This document shows, piece by piece, positions 36,959 through 47,221 of a stretch of DNA of 64,000 nt. The number at the start of each line of letters is the position of its first letter. The first letter of the stretch is position 1. Source of the stretch: Pollutibacter soli (lineage in GTDB: Bacteria; Bacteroidota; Bacteroidia; Chitinophagales; Chitinophagaceae); the NCBI GenBank assembly GCA_029269725.1, contig JARJHS010000009.1, positions 124,001 through 188,000 on the forward strand. The letters are read 5' to 3'. The notes beneath the pieces were generated by a model that ran no database searches, was not told where the DNA came from, and saw only the letters and a program-made list of their open reading frames with translations. The translations under genes were made by a program, and so were the position numbers.

Positions 36959-39373
36959 CTATTCAGTCCTCAGGCTCTTCACCGGATTCGCCAGCGCTGC
37001 CCTGATCGCCTGCATACAAACTGTAATCAATGTAATCAGCATCACCACTATTGCCGCTACAACAAAAACCCACCACTGGATATTCACCCGGTATGCAAAA
37101 TCCTTCAGCCAATCCTTCATAAACCACCAGGCCAGCGGCGAAGCAATAACAGCGGCTATGCATGTCAGCCTGATAAAATCTTTCGCCAGTAATGCCACAA
37201 GAGTTGAAACCTTTGCACCGAGTACTTTTCTTATGCCAATCTCCTTTGTACGTTGAATTACCGTCAGTGTTGCCAGCCCAAACAATCCCATACACGCAAT
37301 GAAAATGGAAAGCAATGAAGCAACACGCACAATATCACTTGTCCGTTTTTCAGTTGCATAAAGAGTAGCAATCTTGTCATCAAGAAATGCGTAGTCAAAA
37401 TCCTGGTTAGGGGCCAGCTCTTTCCAGGTTTTTTCGATGATAGAAATATTTCCTGCAATGTTGCCAGGTTTCATACGAATTGTAATCCGCGGCTGTGTAG
37501 AATATTGTACGGATATATTTTCTGTTCTTCTGAATACGGTATCCGGCAGAATCGTCAATAATAATGGAGCAACAGTCGAATGCAGTGATTGAAAGTTGAA
37601 ATCCTTCACTACACCAATAATCTGTTGTTCAAATTTTCCAGGCAGTTTCCTGCCGATGGGGTTTTCAATTTTAAATTCTTTAAGGAATGCTTCGTTTACT
37701 ACCGCTGCAGAAGTGACATCTGAAGGATTGTCTTTTGAAAACAACCGGCCCTCCTTCACTTTTATATCCATCAGCTGCATCCATTGTGCATCAACAGCGT
37801 TGAATTGAAAATTGTGATAAACCTTGCTGTCATCTGTAAACCCGAGTCCGATCCAGCCTGGTTCCGCCATACTGTACATGGACACCGCTGCATCTTTTAT
37901 TTCCGGATGTTTCAGCAACTCATTACGAAAACGTTCACCGAACTGCATCCCTTCACCACGTTGCATATGCGTTTGTACGACAACCAGTTGCTCTTTATCA
38001 TAACCAAGATTTTTGTTTTTCAGAAAACTCATTTGTTCACCTATAATCATAGCCGAAACTATCATTACGATGGAAGCTACAAATTGACCGGTGACTAGAC
38101 TTTGCCGCAGCCAGTTGGTATTGGTGTTCAGTTTGAGTTTCCCTTTTAATACCTCAACTGGCCGGAATGAAGAAAGAATAAAAGATGGATACATTCCTGC
38201 AATCAATGCTACGATCCCGATAAGAAGAAAACAGAATCCGACAAAACTAAAGTCAGGACTTAAAGAAAGATTTCTGTTGGTCAGGCTATTAAATGGTTTT
38301 ATAAATAATGCTGCCAGCAGAATCCCAACAGCAACAGAAATGCAGGTGAGCAAAAATGCTTCACCCCAGAACTGTCGTATGAGTTGTTTTTTTTCAGCAC
38401 CCAGTACTTTCCGAACCCCCACTTCCATCGCGCGGGTTGCAGACCTTCCGATCGATAATGTTATAAAATTGATACAGGCGATCAGTAAGATCAGTATTCC
38501 GATTGTTCCAAGGATGTAAGAGTATTTCGGATTGCTGATGGGTTCGTTCCCGGCAGGCAGGGATGAATTGAGATGGATATCGGTGATGGGCTGAAGGTGT
38601 ATGAGAAAAGCTCCTTCTTTATAATCTTCACCCAGCACCTGTTTCAGCATCTCTGGAAATTTCTTTTCAAGAGCAGCTGGCTGCGTTCCTTTTTTCAGCT
38701 GTACATACGTTTCGTTGTATACGTTAAACCAGCTGTTGAAAAGGCCGGGACGAAAAATGAATTTTGCATTGGAGTAGGGGATCAGCATCTTGTATTTGAT
38801 GCTTGATTCTTCCGGTGCTGGTTTTGCAATTCCACTTACGGTAAAGATTGTCTTTTCGTCGCCCACCTGCATTTCGAAAGTCTTTCCTACCGCATCAGAA
38901 CTGCCAAAGTATTTTTTTGCAAGTTGTTCCGTAAGAATTGCAGTATTATTTAACGGAAATGGATTTTCACGGTTTCCTGAAACGAGTTTGAAATCGAACA
39001 TCCGGAAGAAACCGGAATCGACCATCAGCACATCTTCACTGAATGAGTTGTTGTTTAGTTTGATCACAGGATTCATCGCATAAACGCGACAGCTGTTTTC
39101 CACTTCAGGATAATTGGCCTGCAAAGCTGCGCCCATTGGAAGTGGTGTAACAGTATTAATGAAATCCTGTCCTTCATATTTTTCATGTTGCCACGCGCGA
39201 TATACCTGATCTGATTTGCTGTGAAATTTGTCGTAGGTAAATTCACTTTTTACAAACAGCATGATCAGGATACAGGCGGCGATGCCCACTGCAAGGCCGG
39301 TGATGTTGATTGCAGTGTAGGTTTTGTAGCGGAATAAGTAGCGAAGGGCGACTTTGAGATAATTGCGTATCAT
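36959..39373 (-). CDS. P10: duplicated MacB/FtsX-type ABC permease, divergent TM2 motif
   Basis: 804 residues, start MIRNYLKVALRYLFRYKTYT. TM1 core GLAVGIAACILIMLFVKSEF. First domain: KYFGSSDAVGK and AKPAPEESSIKYKMLI, where most paralogues have DIPANSHLQFD. TM2 end: ACINFITLSIGRSA, grouping it with P9. Loops: TRAMEVGVRKVLGAEKK, with Met for Lys in RAKE, and QRTKEIGIRKVLGAK. Second domain: GVVKDFNFQSLHSTV. Ends NPVKSLRTE. The leader GACAACTC before the ATG resembles that of P12. Confidence 0.95.
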   Translation of the reverse strand: MIRNYLKVALRYLFRYKTYTAINITGLAVGIAACILIMLFVKSEFTYDKFHSKSDQVYRAWQHEKYEGQDFINTVTPLPMGAALQANYPEVENSCRVYAMNPVIKLNNNSFSEDVLMVDSGFFRMFDFKLVSGNRENPFPLNNTAILTEQLAKKYFGSSDAVGKTFEMQVGDEKTIFTVSGIAKPAPEESSIKYKMLIPYSNAKFIFRPGLFNSWFNVYNETYVQLKKGTQPAALEKKFPEMLKQVLGEDYKEGAFLIHLQPITDIHLNSSLPAGNEPISNPKYSYILGTIGILILLIACINFITLSIGRSATRAMEVGVRKVLGAEKKQLIRQFWGEAFLLTCISVAVGILLAALFIKPFNSLTNRNLSLSPDFSFVGFCFLLIGIVALIAGMYPSFILSSFRPVEVLKGKLKLNTNTNWLRQSLVTGQFVASIVMIVSAMIIGEQMSFLKNKNLGYDKEQLVVVQTHMQRGEGMQFGERFRNELLKHPEIKDAAVSMYSMAEPGWIGLGFTDDSKVYHNFQFNAVDAQWMQLMDIKVKEGRLFSKDNPSDVTSAAVVNEAFLKEFKIENPIGRKLPGKFEQQIIGVVKDFNFQSLHSTVAPLLLTILPDTVFRRTENISVQYSTQPRITIRMKPGNIAGNISIIEKTWKELAPNQDFDYAFLDDKIATLYATEKRTSDIVRVASLLSIFIACMGLFGLATLTVIQRTKEIGIRKVLGAKVSTLVALLAKDFIRLTCIAAVIASPLAWWFMKDWLKDFAYRVNIQWWVFVVAAIVVMLITLITVCMQAIRAALANPVKSLRTE

Positions 39374-39394
39374 GAGTTGTCAGTTAGTTTATAG

Positions 39395-39431
39395 CCTGCC
39401 TGCCCTGCCTACCGGACAGGCGGCAGGCAGG
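39395..39431. repeat. GC-rich inverted repeat in the P11-P10 gap
   Basis: Outer arms CCTGCCTGCC (39395-39404) and GGCAGGCAGG (39422-39431) are perfectly complementary; the interior, CTGCCTACCGGACAGGC, can partly pair as well. Similar CCTGCC/GGCAGG hairpins lie at 7804-7822 and near 7630 and 31610. Confidence 0.8.
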
Positions 39432-39517
39432 TTCTTTGTTCATAGTTCTTAGTTTGATCAGCCGGTTCACGGTTTCTACTTCCTCTAGGTCTTGCGTTCA
39501 ACGTTAAACGTTCAGCC

Positions 39518-41974
39518 TTATTCCGTTCGCAGACTCTTCACCGGATTCGCCATCGCGGCCTTAATCGCCTGGAAGCTGATCGTAAACAGCGCAACAAAAA
39601 CTGCAGCAATTGCTGCCACAATGAAAATCGAGATACTGAGATGTGTACGGTATTCGAAATTGTTCAGCCAGCTGCTCATCATCCACCAGGCCACAGGAAA
39701 AGCGATCAGTGTAGCGATCAGTACCAGCTTCAGAAAATCTGCTGACAGCATCGTTACTATATTTCCAACATTTGCACCCAGGACTTTCCTCACACTGATT
39801 TCGCGTGTGCGCTGCTGTGTGGCATAGGCAGCAAGACCCAGCAGTCCAATGCAAGCGATGAAAATGGCCAGCAATGAGAACACCGTGAAAATCTTCTGCA
39901 TGATCTGTTCTGAACGATACTGCTTCGCCAGGGTCTGATCTAGAAAATCATAAGAGAAAGGCCTGTCTTTAACGAACTGCTGCCATGTTTTTTCCACCTG
40001 CGCAATCGACCTTGAAAAATCTGCTGCTTTAATTTTCACTGCTATTACCGGTGAGGCCTGACCGAAGCGAATGGCATTATTAAAGATGAGCGGATTGATT
40101 TTTTGATGCAGCGACTGGTAGTGAAAATCCTTGATTACACCGATGATGGTGTATTCAATTTTGCTGCCGTCGGGTCTGTTCAGGAAATCTTCCGGTGTAG
40201 TAACCTTTGTGCCTACAGGATTTGTTAAGCCGAGATCGTGTACCGCTTTTTCATTCAATACAACTGCGAAACTGTCGGTGGTAAAAGAAGGATTGAAAAA
40301 TCGACCTTCTTTTAATTCAAGTCCAAGCAGAGAAGCATAATCTTCATCAGTGAAACTAGCGCGACCCGTTACTGTTTTGTCGGTTCCTGGTACATCATAA
40401 CTGATTCCAAAATAGTTCTGCTGGCCGGGAAGAGAAGTAGTTCTCGTAGCATTTTCAACACCGGAAATTCTCTTTAAAGAAGTTTTGAATGCATTGGTTT
40501 GATCACCAAGCGAACCGGTGTTGTTGATGACAACAATATGATCTTTCTGGAAGCCGAGCTGATCGCCCATCACGTATTTCATCTGCCTGTTTACAACGAT
40601 GGTGCAAACGATCAATACAACAGAGATTGCAAACTGGAAAACAACTAATCCGTTACGTAGCCAACGTCCCTGCAGGTTGGATCGAAACCTGCCTTTAAGA
40701 ACCATGATCGGTTTAAATGAAGAAAGAATGAATGCAGGATAGATGCCTGCAATAATTCCGATCAATATTGAAGATACAATGATCAATGACAATTGTGATG
40801 GCTCAAGAAAATACCGGATGGTCAGTTCCTTTCCTGAAAGTTGATTGAACAGCGGAAGAAGTGCTGCAATGAGAAAAATTGAAACTAAGATACTGATCAG
40901 GCTTATCACCACAGATTCCAGCAGAAACTGTGCGATGAGGTATTTTCGTTCGGAACCAAATGTTTTTCTTAGTCCGACTTCTCTTGCTCTTTCCACTGAT
41001 CTCGCCGTCGACAAATTGATGAAGTTAATACATGCCAGGGCAAGAATAAATACGGCGATGATACTGAAAATGGTAACTCCTTTCCGACTACCATTGACTC
41101 CAAGTTCACTTTCCAGGTCTGAATCGAGATGGATTGAATACAATGGTTGCAGATAATAGTAATATCCGTTTCCTGCTTTCTCGAACTGTTCAAGGCTCAT
41201 TCCAAATCCCTTCTCCACTCCTCCAGCCACATATTTTTTTACGATAGATGGAAATCCTGCTTCCAGTTTTTTCGGAGATGCATCAGGATTCAACAAAAAA
41301 TACGTTGCAGCGGCAAAATTGATATAGTTGTCTTCACGAAGGAAAGGCTGGGCCGTAGAAGACAACAGCATATTAAAACGGAAGTGGTTATTTGCCGGCC
41401 AGTCTGCACAAACCGCTGTGATTTGAAAGACATTATCTTCAGGTGCATCTGTCAGAAATGTTTTTCCGATAGCGTCAGCAGGGGATCCAAACAATCTTTC
41501 AGCAGTAGATTTATTCAATACCACCGAATGTGGTTTATCAAGCGGAGTTTTTACATCGCCGGCGATGATATCAGAACTGAATACTTGGAAGAAGTTTGAG
41601 TCAGCCATGACCACACTCTTTTCTTCCCACGTTTTATCACCGATTTTTATATAGAAGCCACCATCATCTCCGGTGAAATCAAAAACACGAACCATTTCTT
41701 TCACTTCCGGAAATTCAGACTTTACAGCTTTTCCGATGGAAGGAGGAATTATTGCATAGGAGTTGGTTCGCCCCGGGTATTTCCGATCGAGAACCATTCT
41801 ATAGATATGATCTCCTCTTTTATGATAAGTATCAAAGTTGAGTTCGCTTTTTACGAAAAGCACTATCAGCAGACATACCGCCATTCCCGATGCAAGACCA
41901 AGAATATTGATCAGCGTAAATCCTTTTTTTCTTGAAAGGTTTCTGAATGCGATTTTGAGATAGTTTTTGATCAT
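39518..41974 (-). CDS. P11: duplicated MacB/FtsX-type ABC permease
   Basis: 818 residues, start MIKNYLKIAFRNLSRKKGFT. TM1 core GLASGMAVCLLIVLFVKSEL. First domain: RLFGSPADAIGK and CADWPANNHFRFNMLL. TM2 region: LALACINFINLSTARS. Loops: ERAREVGLRKTFGSER and QRTREISVRKVLGAN, another KEIG-to-REIS variant like P6. Second domain: GVIKDFHYQSLHQKI. Ends NPVKSLRTE. The gap to P12 upstream is only 69 nt and consists wholly of heptads. Confidence 0.95.
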   Translation of the reverse strand: MIKNYLKIAFRNLSRKKGFTLINILGLASGMAVCLLIVLFVKSELNFDTYHKRGDHIYRMVLDRKYPGRTNSYAIIPPSIGKAVKSEFPEVKEMVRVFDFTGDDGGFYIKIGDKTWEEKSVVMADSNFFQVFSSDIIAGDVKTPLDKPHSVVLNKSTAERLFGSPADAIGKTFLTDAPEDNVFQITAVCADWPANNHFRFNMLLSSTAQPFLREDNYINFAAATYFLLNPDASPKKLEAGFPSIVKKYVAGGVEKGFGMSLEQFEKAGNGYYYYLQPLYSIHLDSDLESELGVNGSRKGVTIFSIIAVFILALACINFINLSTARSVERAREVGLRKTFGSERKYLIAQFLLESVVISLISILVSIFLIAALLPLFNQLSGKELTIRYFLEPSQLSLIIVSSILIGIIAGIYPAFILSSFKPIMVLKGRFRSNLQGRWLRNGLVVFQFAISVVLIVCTIVVNRQMKYVMGDQLGFQKDHIVVINNTGSLGDQTNAFKTSLKRISGVENATRTTSLPGQQNYFGISYDVPGTDKTVTGRASFTDEDYASLLGLELKEGRFFNPSFTTDSFAVVLNEKAVHDLGLTNPVGTKVTTPEDFLNRPDGSKIEYTIIGVIKDFHYQSLHQKINPLIFNNAIRFGQASPVIAVKIKAADFSRSIAQVEKTWQQFVKDRPFSYDFLDQTLAKQYRSEQIMQKIFTVFSLLAIFIACIGLLGLAAYATQQRTREISVRKVLGANVGNIVTMLSADFLKLVLIATLIAFPVAWWMMSSWLNNFEYRTHLSISIFIVAAIAAVFVALFTISFQAIKAAMANPVKSLRTE

Positions 41975-42043
41975 AGTTTTCTGTTAGTTGATCGTTGATC
42001 GTTCATCGTTGTTCGTTCAACGTTCAACGGTTAACGTTGAACG
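41975..42043. repeat. whole P12-P11 gap is a heptad array (about ten units)
   Basis: The 69 bases can be cut into 7-mers without loss of register: AGTTTTC, TGTTAGT, TGATCGT, TGATCGT, TCATCGT, TGTTCGT, TCAACGT, TCAACGG, TTAACGT, TGAACGT. The array runs from the P11 ATG to the P12 stop codon. Copies near the P12 stop are the most regular. Confidence 0.9.
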
Positions 42044-44440
42044 TTACTCCGTCCGGAGTGATTTCACAGGGTTTGCCAGTGCAGCCTTTATCGCCTGGAA
42101 GGAAACTGTCAAAAGTGTAATAACCATCGAGCCGACAGCAGCAACGACAAATACCCACCATGAAATACCTACACGATAATCGTATTTCAGGAGCCAGCCA
42201 TGCAAATAGTAATACGCAAGCGGCGCTGCGATTACGCAGGAGATGCCCACGAGTATCACAAAATCTTTCGACAACAATGCTGATAAATTAAATACGGATG
42301 CGCCCACTATTTTCCTTATACCAATTTCTTTAGTGCGCTGTTCCGCCACAAAGGAAGCCAGACCAAAAAGGCCCAGACAACTGATGATGATTGCAAGAAC
42401 TGTAAAGAAGGCAGCCAGCTTACCGATGCGAACCTCATCAGAGAATTTTTTTCCATACTCCAGGTCAGCAAAACGATAATCGAATGGTGCAGCAGGGATT
42501 ACCTGTTTGAATACTTTTTCAGTTATGGCAAGAGATTCCGATGTGCTTTTTTGTGGATTTAGCTTCAGATTAATAACACTTACATTATTATTGGTCAGGA
42601 TATACACTGCCTGTTTAACCGGCTCATAAGGTGAGCTCATTACCATATCTTTCACAACACCAACAATCGTAAAAACATCCGCATCCGGACCATTTCCCCA
42701 TCGCACTATTTTACCTACAGGATCTTTGATGTTCATAAATTTTACTGCTGCTTCGTTGATCAATAGTGAAGCACTGTCACCCTTGAACTCCCGGGAAAAA
42801 TCACGCCCTTCCTTAACTTCAAAACCTACTGTTTTGCCATATTCGGCAGTTACCCAGATAGTGGCAAAGTCGGCGGTGAGATCAGGGTCTTTCCCTTCCC
42901 AGTTAAAACCTCCGTTGTTACTCCAGACATTCGTAACCGGACTGGACGATTCCGCCATTTCAACGATGGCATTCTGCTTTTTAAGTTCGGTCCTCAGTAT
43001 ATCATATTTACCGTAGAAGTCCGGTGTTTGCATATATATCGTTACAAGATTATTTCTGTCATAACCTACAGGGCGATTTTTAGTATGCTGAATCTGCTGA
43101 TAAACTATAATTGTACTGATGATGAGTGCAACCGATACTGAAAACTGGGTAACCACCAGTACTTTTCTTGGTAGGGCTGCAAGTTTCCCTGCCTTGAATG
43201 TTCCTTTGAGAACTTTGACGGGTTGAAAAGAGGAAAGATAGAATGCGGGATAACTACCGGCAATTATTCCTGTAATAAATGAGAAACCCAGGCCTGCTAA
43301 CCAGAACCATTTGTTATCCCATAATATTTTCATTTGTTTGTCCGCCACCTGGTTAAACCATGGCAATGCGAGTTGTGTCAGTAAAACAGAAAAGACGAAA
43401 GCGATAAAGGCAACCATCAGGGATTCGCAAAGAAACTGACCGATCAGTTGTGTACGGAATGAACCTACCGTTTTCCGGATACCTACTTCTTTCGCCCTTT
43501 TTTCAGAACGCGCAGTGCTCAGGTTCATAAAGTTGATGCATGCCAGTAGTAAAACAAACACGCCAATAATTGCAAACATCCATACGTACTCAATTTGCCC
43601 ACCCGTTTGTATGCCTTCTTTCCAGGCAGACCGCAGGTGCCACTCCTTCATCGGATGCAGGAAAATGGTTGCTTTGAATTTTTTATCTTCCTCATCTACT
43701 TTGTTCAGCTTTGATTTTTCGATGCTCCTGTTGACGGCTGCAAAATTTGTGTTGTCATTAATCTGGGCAAAACACTGGAATGAATTATTGTCCCATTGTG
43801 TTGCGGCGCGGGACAGCCAGTCTTCGGAGGTTTTATATAAGTCCCAGGGTGCAATAAATTTGAGTTCACGAAAAGTTGTACTGTAGGGTAGATCTTCAAA
43901 TACACCTGTAACTTTTACATTGAGCTTGTTATCTATCTTCATGGATTGATTCAACGGATCCGCGTCTCCAAAAAATGCTTTAGCTGTACTTTCTGAAATT
44001 AAGATGTTGTTAGGTTCGGAAAGACCGTTCCGACTGCCTTTCAACATTTTTAAAGAAAGGATGAAGGGACCATCTTTATCTATGTAGATTCCGTTTTTGT
44101 ACAAATGTTTGTCATCCTTGCTGAGCATATGATCACCCTGCCAGGAAGCCATTGCGATATACTTAAAATTATTGCCATAGCTGTTTCGCAATTCTTCGCC
44201 CATAGGAAATGGCAACGCCTGCTGCGTATAAATATGGCCATTGGAAGTTTGTTGCTGATATACCTGGGCTACGTGCTCAGCGTTAGAATGATACCGGTCA
44301 AAGGTTATTTCGTCCCATATCCATAAGCCTATCAATGTAGCTACCGCCATACCAATAGCCAGTCCACCAATGTTAATCATGGAGGATTTTCTGTTCTTTA
44401 ATAAATTACGCCAGGCGATTTTAAGATAGTTTTTGATCAT
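42044..44440 (-). CDS. P12: duplicated MacB/FtsX-type ABC permease
   Basis: 798 residues, start MIKNYLKIAWRNLLKNRKSS. TM1 core GLAIGMAVATLIGLWIWDEI. First domain: AFFGDADPLNQ and FEDLPYSTTFRELKFI, with a GGQIEYVWMFAIIGVF lead into TM2. Loops: KRAKEVGIRKTVGSFR and QRTKEIGIRKIVGAS. Second domain: GVVKDMVMSSPYEPV, replacing KDFHFxSLH; P17 has the same change (GVCKDLVMQSVYEPV). Ends NPVKSLRTE. Clearly a sister of P17. Confidence 0.95.
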   Translation of the reverse strand: MIKNYLKIAWRNLLKNRKSSMINIGGLAIGMAVATLIGLWIWDEITFDRYHSNAEHVAQVYQQQTSNGHIYTQQALPFPMGEELRNSYGNNFKYIAMASWQGDHMLSKDDKHLYKNGIYIDKDGPFILSLKMLKGSRNGLSEPNNILISESTAKAFFGDADPLNQSMKIDNKLNVKVTGVFEDLPYSTTFRELKFIAPWDLYKTSEDWLSRAATQWDNNSFQCFAQINDNTNFAAVNRSIEKSKLNKVDEEDKKFKATIFLHPMKEWHLRSAWKEGIQTGGQIEYVWMFAIIGVFVLLLACINFMNLSTARSEKRAKEVGIRKTVGSFRTQLIGQFLCESLMVAFIAFVFSVLLTQLALPWFNQVADKQMKILWDNKWFWLAGLGFSFITGIIAGSYPAFYLSSFQPVKVLKGTFKAGKLAALPRKVLVVTQFSVSVALIISTIIVYQQIQHTKNRPVGYDRNNLVTIYMQTPDFYGKYDILRTELKKQNAIVEMAESSSPVTNVWSNNGGFNWEGKDPDLTADFATIWVTAEYGKTVGFEVKEGRDFSREFKGDSASLLINEAAVKFMNIKDPVGKIVRWGNGPDADVFTIVGVVKDMVMSSPYEPVKQAVYILTNNNVSVINLKLNPQKSTSESLAITEKVFKQVIPAAPFDYRFADLEYGKKFSDEVRIGKLAAFFTVLAIIISCLGLFGLASFVAEQRTKEIGIRKIVGASVFNLSALLSKDFVILVGISCVIAAPLAYYYLHGWLLKYDYRVGISWWVFVVAAVGSMVITLLTVSFQAIKAALANPVKSLRTE

Positions 44441-44509
44441 AGTTGTCAGTTAGTTGATCGTTCAACGTTTAACGTTTAACGTTGAACGTTGAACCTTGAA
44501 CGTTGAACG
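44441..44509. repeat. whole P13-P12 gap is a heptad array (about ten units)
   Basis: Again 69 bases: AGTTGTC, AGTTAGT, TGATCGT, TCAACGT, TTAACGT, TTAACGT, TGAACGT, TGAACCT, TGAACGT, TGAACGT, then T. It has the same length and register as the P12-P11 gap, and the first three units are closely related to it. Confidence 0.92.
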
Positions 44510-46903
44510 TTACTCCGTCCGCAAACTCTTCACCGGGTTCGCCGAAGCTGCCCTGAGCGAACGATAGCCTACGGTAACTGTTGCAATCACTATAGTTACT
44601 CCTATGGCCATCAGGAATATCCCTGGCCCTATATGAGTACGATATGTAAATTCTTTCAGGTAATTGTTCATTACCCACCAGGCTAACGGCGCAGCCACAA
44701 CGAAAGCAACCAGGAGCAAACGGGCGAACTCTTTTCCAAAGATCCAGAGGATATTACCCATTCCTGCACCGAGAACTTTGCGTACACCAATTTCTTTGGT
44801 TTTCCGGACGGCCATGAAGGATACAAGCCCATACAATCCAAGGCAACCGATAACAATGGCTATCAGGGAAAATGCGCGGATGAGATTATACATCACGGTG
44901 TCCATGCGATAGAATCTTTCTATTCTTTCATCAAGGAATTCCCTTGAAAAGAGATAATCGGGATATGCACTGTTCCACAATTTTTCTATTGCTGCAAGGG
45001 ATGACTGCATAGAATTCGCATTCAGTTTTACAGCGAGATTGCTGTAGCTGTCATTATTCGGCATGATACAGATCGCTGCGATCTCACTGCGGAAGGAATA
45101 ATTGTAAAAGTCTTTTACCACACCTACGATGGGTGCTTTTATGTTATCCCCATTCACTGCAATCATTTTTCCCAATACCTGGTCAGGATCGGTGATGTTG
45201 AGTTTTTTTACAAACGTTTCGTTAACTAAAAATTCTTTTGTTGTATCTGAAGGGAAGAAGTTACGACCGGCAACAAGCGGAATATCAAAGGTGGAAAGAT
45301 ATTTATCGTCTGCCTGCTTCATATTGATAGACCAGTGTTCGGTTTCAGCTCGATTATCGTAACGAACTCCCGTGTTGCTATTGGAACCGGAAGCTGGTGC
45401 CTGGTAGCATAGTGTTGTTTTTTCTACACCCGGGATTTTTGCAATTTCATTTTTTAACGTCTGCTTGGTAATGAAATTATTTCCCGGCATGGGCAACATC
45501 ACAATCGCATCCTTGCTGAATCCCAGGTCCGTTGATTTTGAATAATTCATCTGCGCAGCTATGACTATGGTACCGATAATCAGCAATTGAGAGATGGCAA
45601 ATTGTGTTACTACCAGCACGCGGCGCAGTGAAAATCCGCCGATACTTTTTTGCGATAGCTTGCTTTTCAGTGCAGTGATCGGAGCAAATCTTGCGAGAAC
45701 AAGTCCAGGATAGGAGCCGGATAAAAAAATGATAAATAATGTAGTCAATAAAAGGAACAGCGGAACCTTATAGCTGCTGAAAAATTCCAGGCTCATATTG
45801 GACTCCAGTAATGTGTTCAATGGTGGCAGTCCAAGTTTTGCAACGCCATAGGCGATGAATACAGCAATCATACTGATGATGGCGGTTTCTGTAATGAATT
45901 GCCAGAATAGTTGTGATTTCATACTTCCCAGAACTTTGCGTACGCCGATTTCTTTTGCACGATTCAATGCCTGGGCAGTAGCGAGGTTAATAAAGTTCAC
46001 ACATGCAGTGATGATCAGGAAAATACCGATGATGGAGAGTGCCCAGAGATAATTTTTATCGGCGGCGCCATCCAGGTCCTGGTTGAAATGAATATCCGCA
46101 AGGGGCTGTACAACAAAATTCCATTCCTTCTGATCTCTGCCTTCATAATTTTTGTTAACGATCAGTTTTAATCCTTTATCTACCTGCGCTTTGTTGATAT
46201 TTGGTTTCAGTTTGGTATAGGCCTGTGACCCGCTGTATACACCGCCCCAGCTGCTATCGCTGGCGAGCCACCTGTTTTCATCTTTCAGGTTATCATAGGA
46301 AAGATATATCTCCTGCCGACGATCAGAATTGCCAGGAATATTTTTGAGAATTCCCTTGATGGTGAAATTGGTATTGTTATTCACCTTGATGACTTTCCCG
46401 ATCGGATCTTCGGTTCCGTAATATTTCTTCGCGATGTTCTCTGTAATCAGCGCTTCGTTTGGATTGCTAAGCAGCCTGGCTTTATCGGATCTTAAAACAG
46501 GGTAGTTGAATATTTCGAAGTATTCCGGCTCCGTATAAACAACACCATCTTCTTCAATGAATTTCCGGTTCTGTGGATCGTTCTGTAATGAAACAAGCCT
46601 GTTGCGATAATGAACAACGCGCGCTGTTTTTTCTGCAAAATCAAATTCGTTACGAAATGCTTTGCCCAGCGGCTGTGGTACAGCAGGAGAATAGTTCGTT
46701 GTTTCCCCAGTCCATTTAGAAGTTAAACGATAGATGCGATCACTGTCATTGTGAAACTGATCGAAGTTGAGATGAAAACTGACGATAGTAAATATCAAAA
46801 TACTACAGGCAAGACCCATGGCCAATCCGATAACATTGATTGTCGTATACGATTTGTGCTTCCTGAGGTTTCTCCACGCTACTTTGAAATAGTTCCTGAT
46901 CAT
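44510..46903 (-). CDS. P13: duplicated MacB/FtsX-type ABC permease
   Basis: 797 residues, start MIRNYFKVAWRNLRKHKSYT. TM1 core GLAMGLACSILIFTIVSFHL. First domain: KYYGTEDPIGK and LKNIPGNSDRRQEIYL. TM2 region: ACVNFINLATAQA, with STAR changed to ATAQ. Loops: NRAKEIGVRKVLGSMK and RKTKEIGVRKVLGAG. Second domain: GVVKDFYNYSFRSEI, which lacks the common FHFxSLH. Ends NPVKSLRTE. The leader has CTTATAACCTAC about 25 nt before the ATG, shared with P15 and P16. Confidence 0.95.
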   Translation of the reverse strand: MIRNYFKVAWRNLRKHKSYTTINVIGLAMGLACSILIFTIVSFHLNFDQFHNDSDRIYRLTSKWTGETTNYSPAVPQPLGKAFRNEFDFAEKTARVVHYRNRLVSLQNDPQNRKFIEEDGVVYTEPEYFEIFNYPVLRSDKARLLSNPNEALITENIAKKYYGTEDPIGKVIKVNNNTNFTIKGILKNIPGNSDRRQEIYLSYDNLKDENRWLASDSSWGGVYSGSQAYTKLKPNINKAQVDKGLKLIVNKNYEGRDQKEWNFVVQPLADIHFNQDLDGAADKNYLWALSIIGIFLIITACVNFINLATAQALNRAKEIGVRKVLGSMKSQLFWQFITETAIISMIAVFIAYGVAKLGLPPLNTLLESNMSLEFFSSYKVPLFLLLTTLFIIFLSGSYPGLVLARFAPITALKSKLSQKSIGGFSLRRVLVVTQFAISQLLIIGTIVIAAQMNYSKSTDLGFSKDAIVMLPMPGNNFITKQTLKNEIAKIPGVEKTTLCYQAPASGSNSNTGVRYDNRAETEHWSINMKQADDKYLSTFDIPLVAGRNFFPSDTTKEFLVNETFVKKLNITDPDQVLGKMIAVNGDNIKAPIVGVVKDFYNYSFRSEIAAICIMPNNDSYSNLAVKLNANSMQSSLAAIEKLWNSAYPDYLFSREFLDERIERFYRMDTVMYNLIRAFSLIAIVIGCLGLYGLVSFMAVRKTKEIGVRKVLGAGMGNILWIFGKEFARLLLVAFVVAAPLAWWVMNNYLKEFTYRTHIGPGIFLMAIGVTIVIATVTVGYRSLRAASANPVKSLRTE

Positions 46904-47221
46904 GATAAGTAATATGTTGTAGGTTATAAGTGTTAAGTTAAACGTTTGCGTCTAGTGCTTAACGTTAGGATTCGTTAGTTTGTGAATTATTTACAATATG
47001 TTTTATAGTTCATTGCTTGTTGTTTGGGACAGCCGGTTCACCGTTGTTCGTTCATTGTTTTTCGTTGTTCGTTTGGAGCTGCAGCTTTTTTATTTTTTTA
47101 TGTATGTAAGAATTGATCCTGCCTTCCTGAATTATCCGCAGTTCACTATTATGTTTGATACTTAAAACAATCTGTTGCCTGGCTGTTCCCTTTTGCCTGT
47201 TGCCTACTTACTATTGCCTGA
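46904..47221. other. 318-nt gap between P14 and P13
   Basis: Heptad-like GTTAAGTTAAACG near 46935, TTAACGTTAGG near 46958, CCGTTGTTCGTTCATTG with TTGTTCG units at 47041-47075, and GGCTGTTCCC at 47181-47190 close to the P14 stop. No gene seen. Confidence 0.6.
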
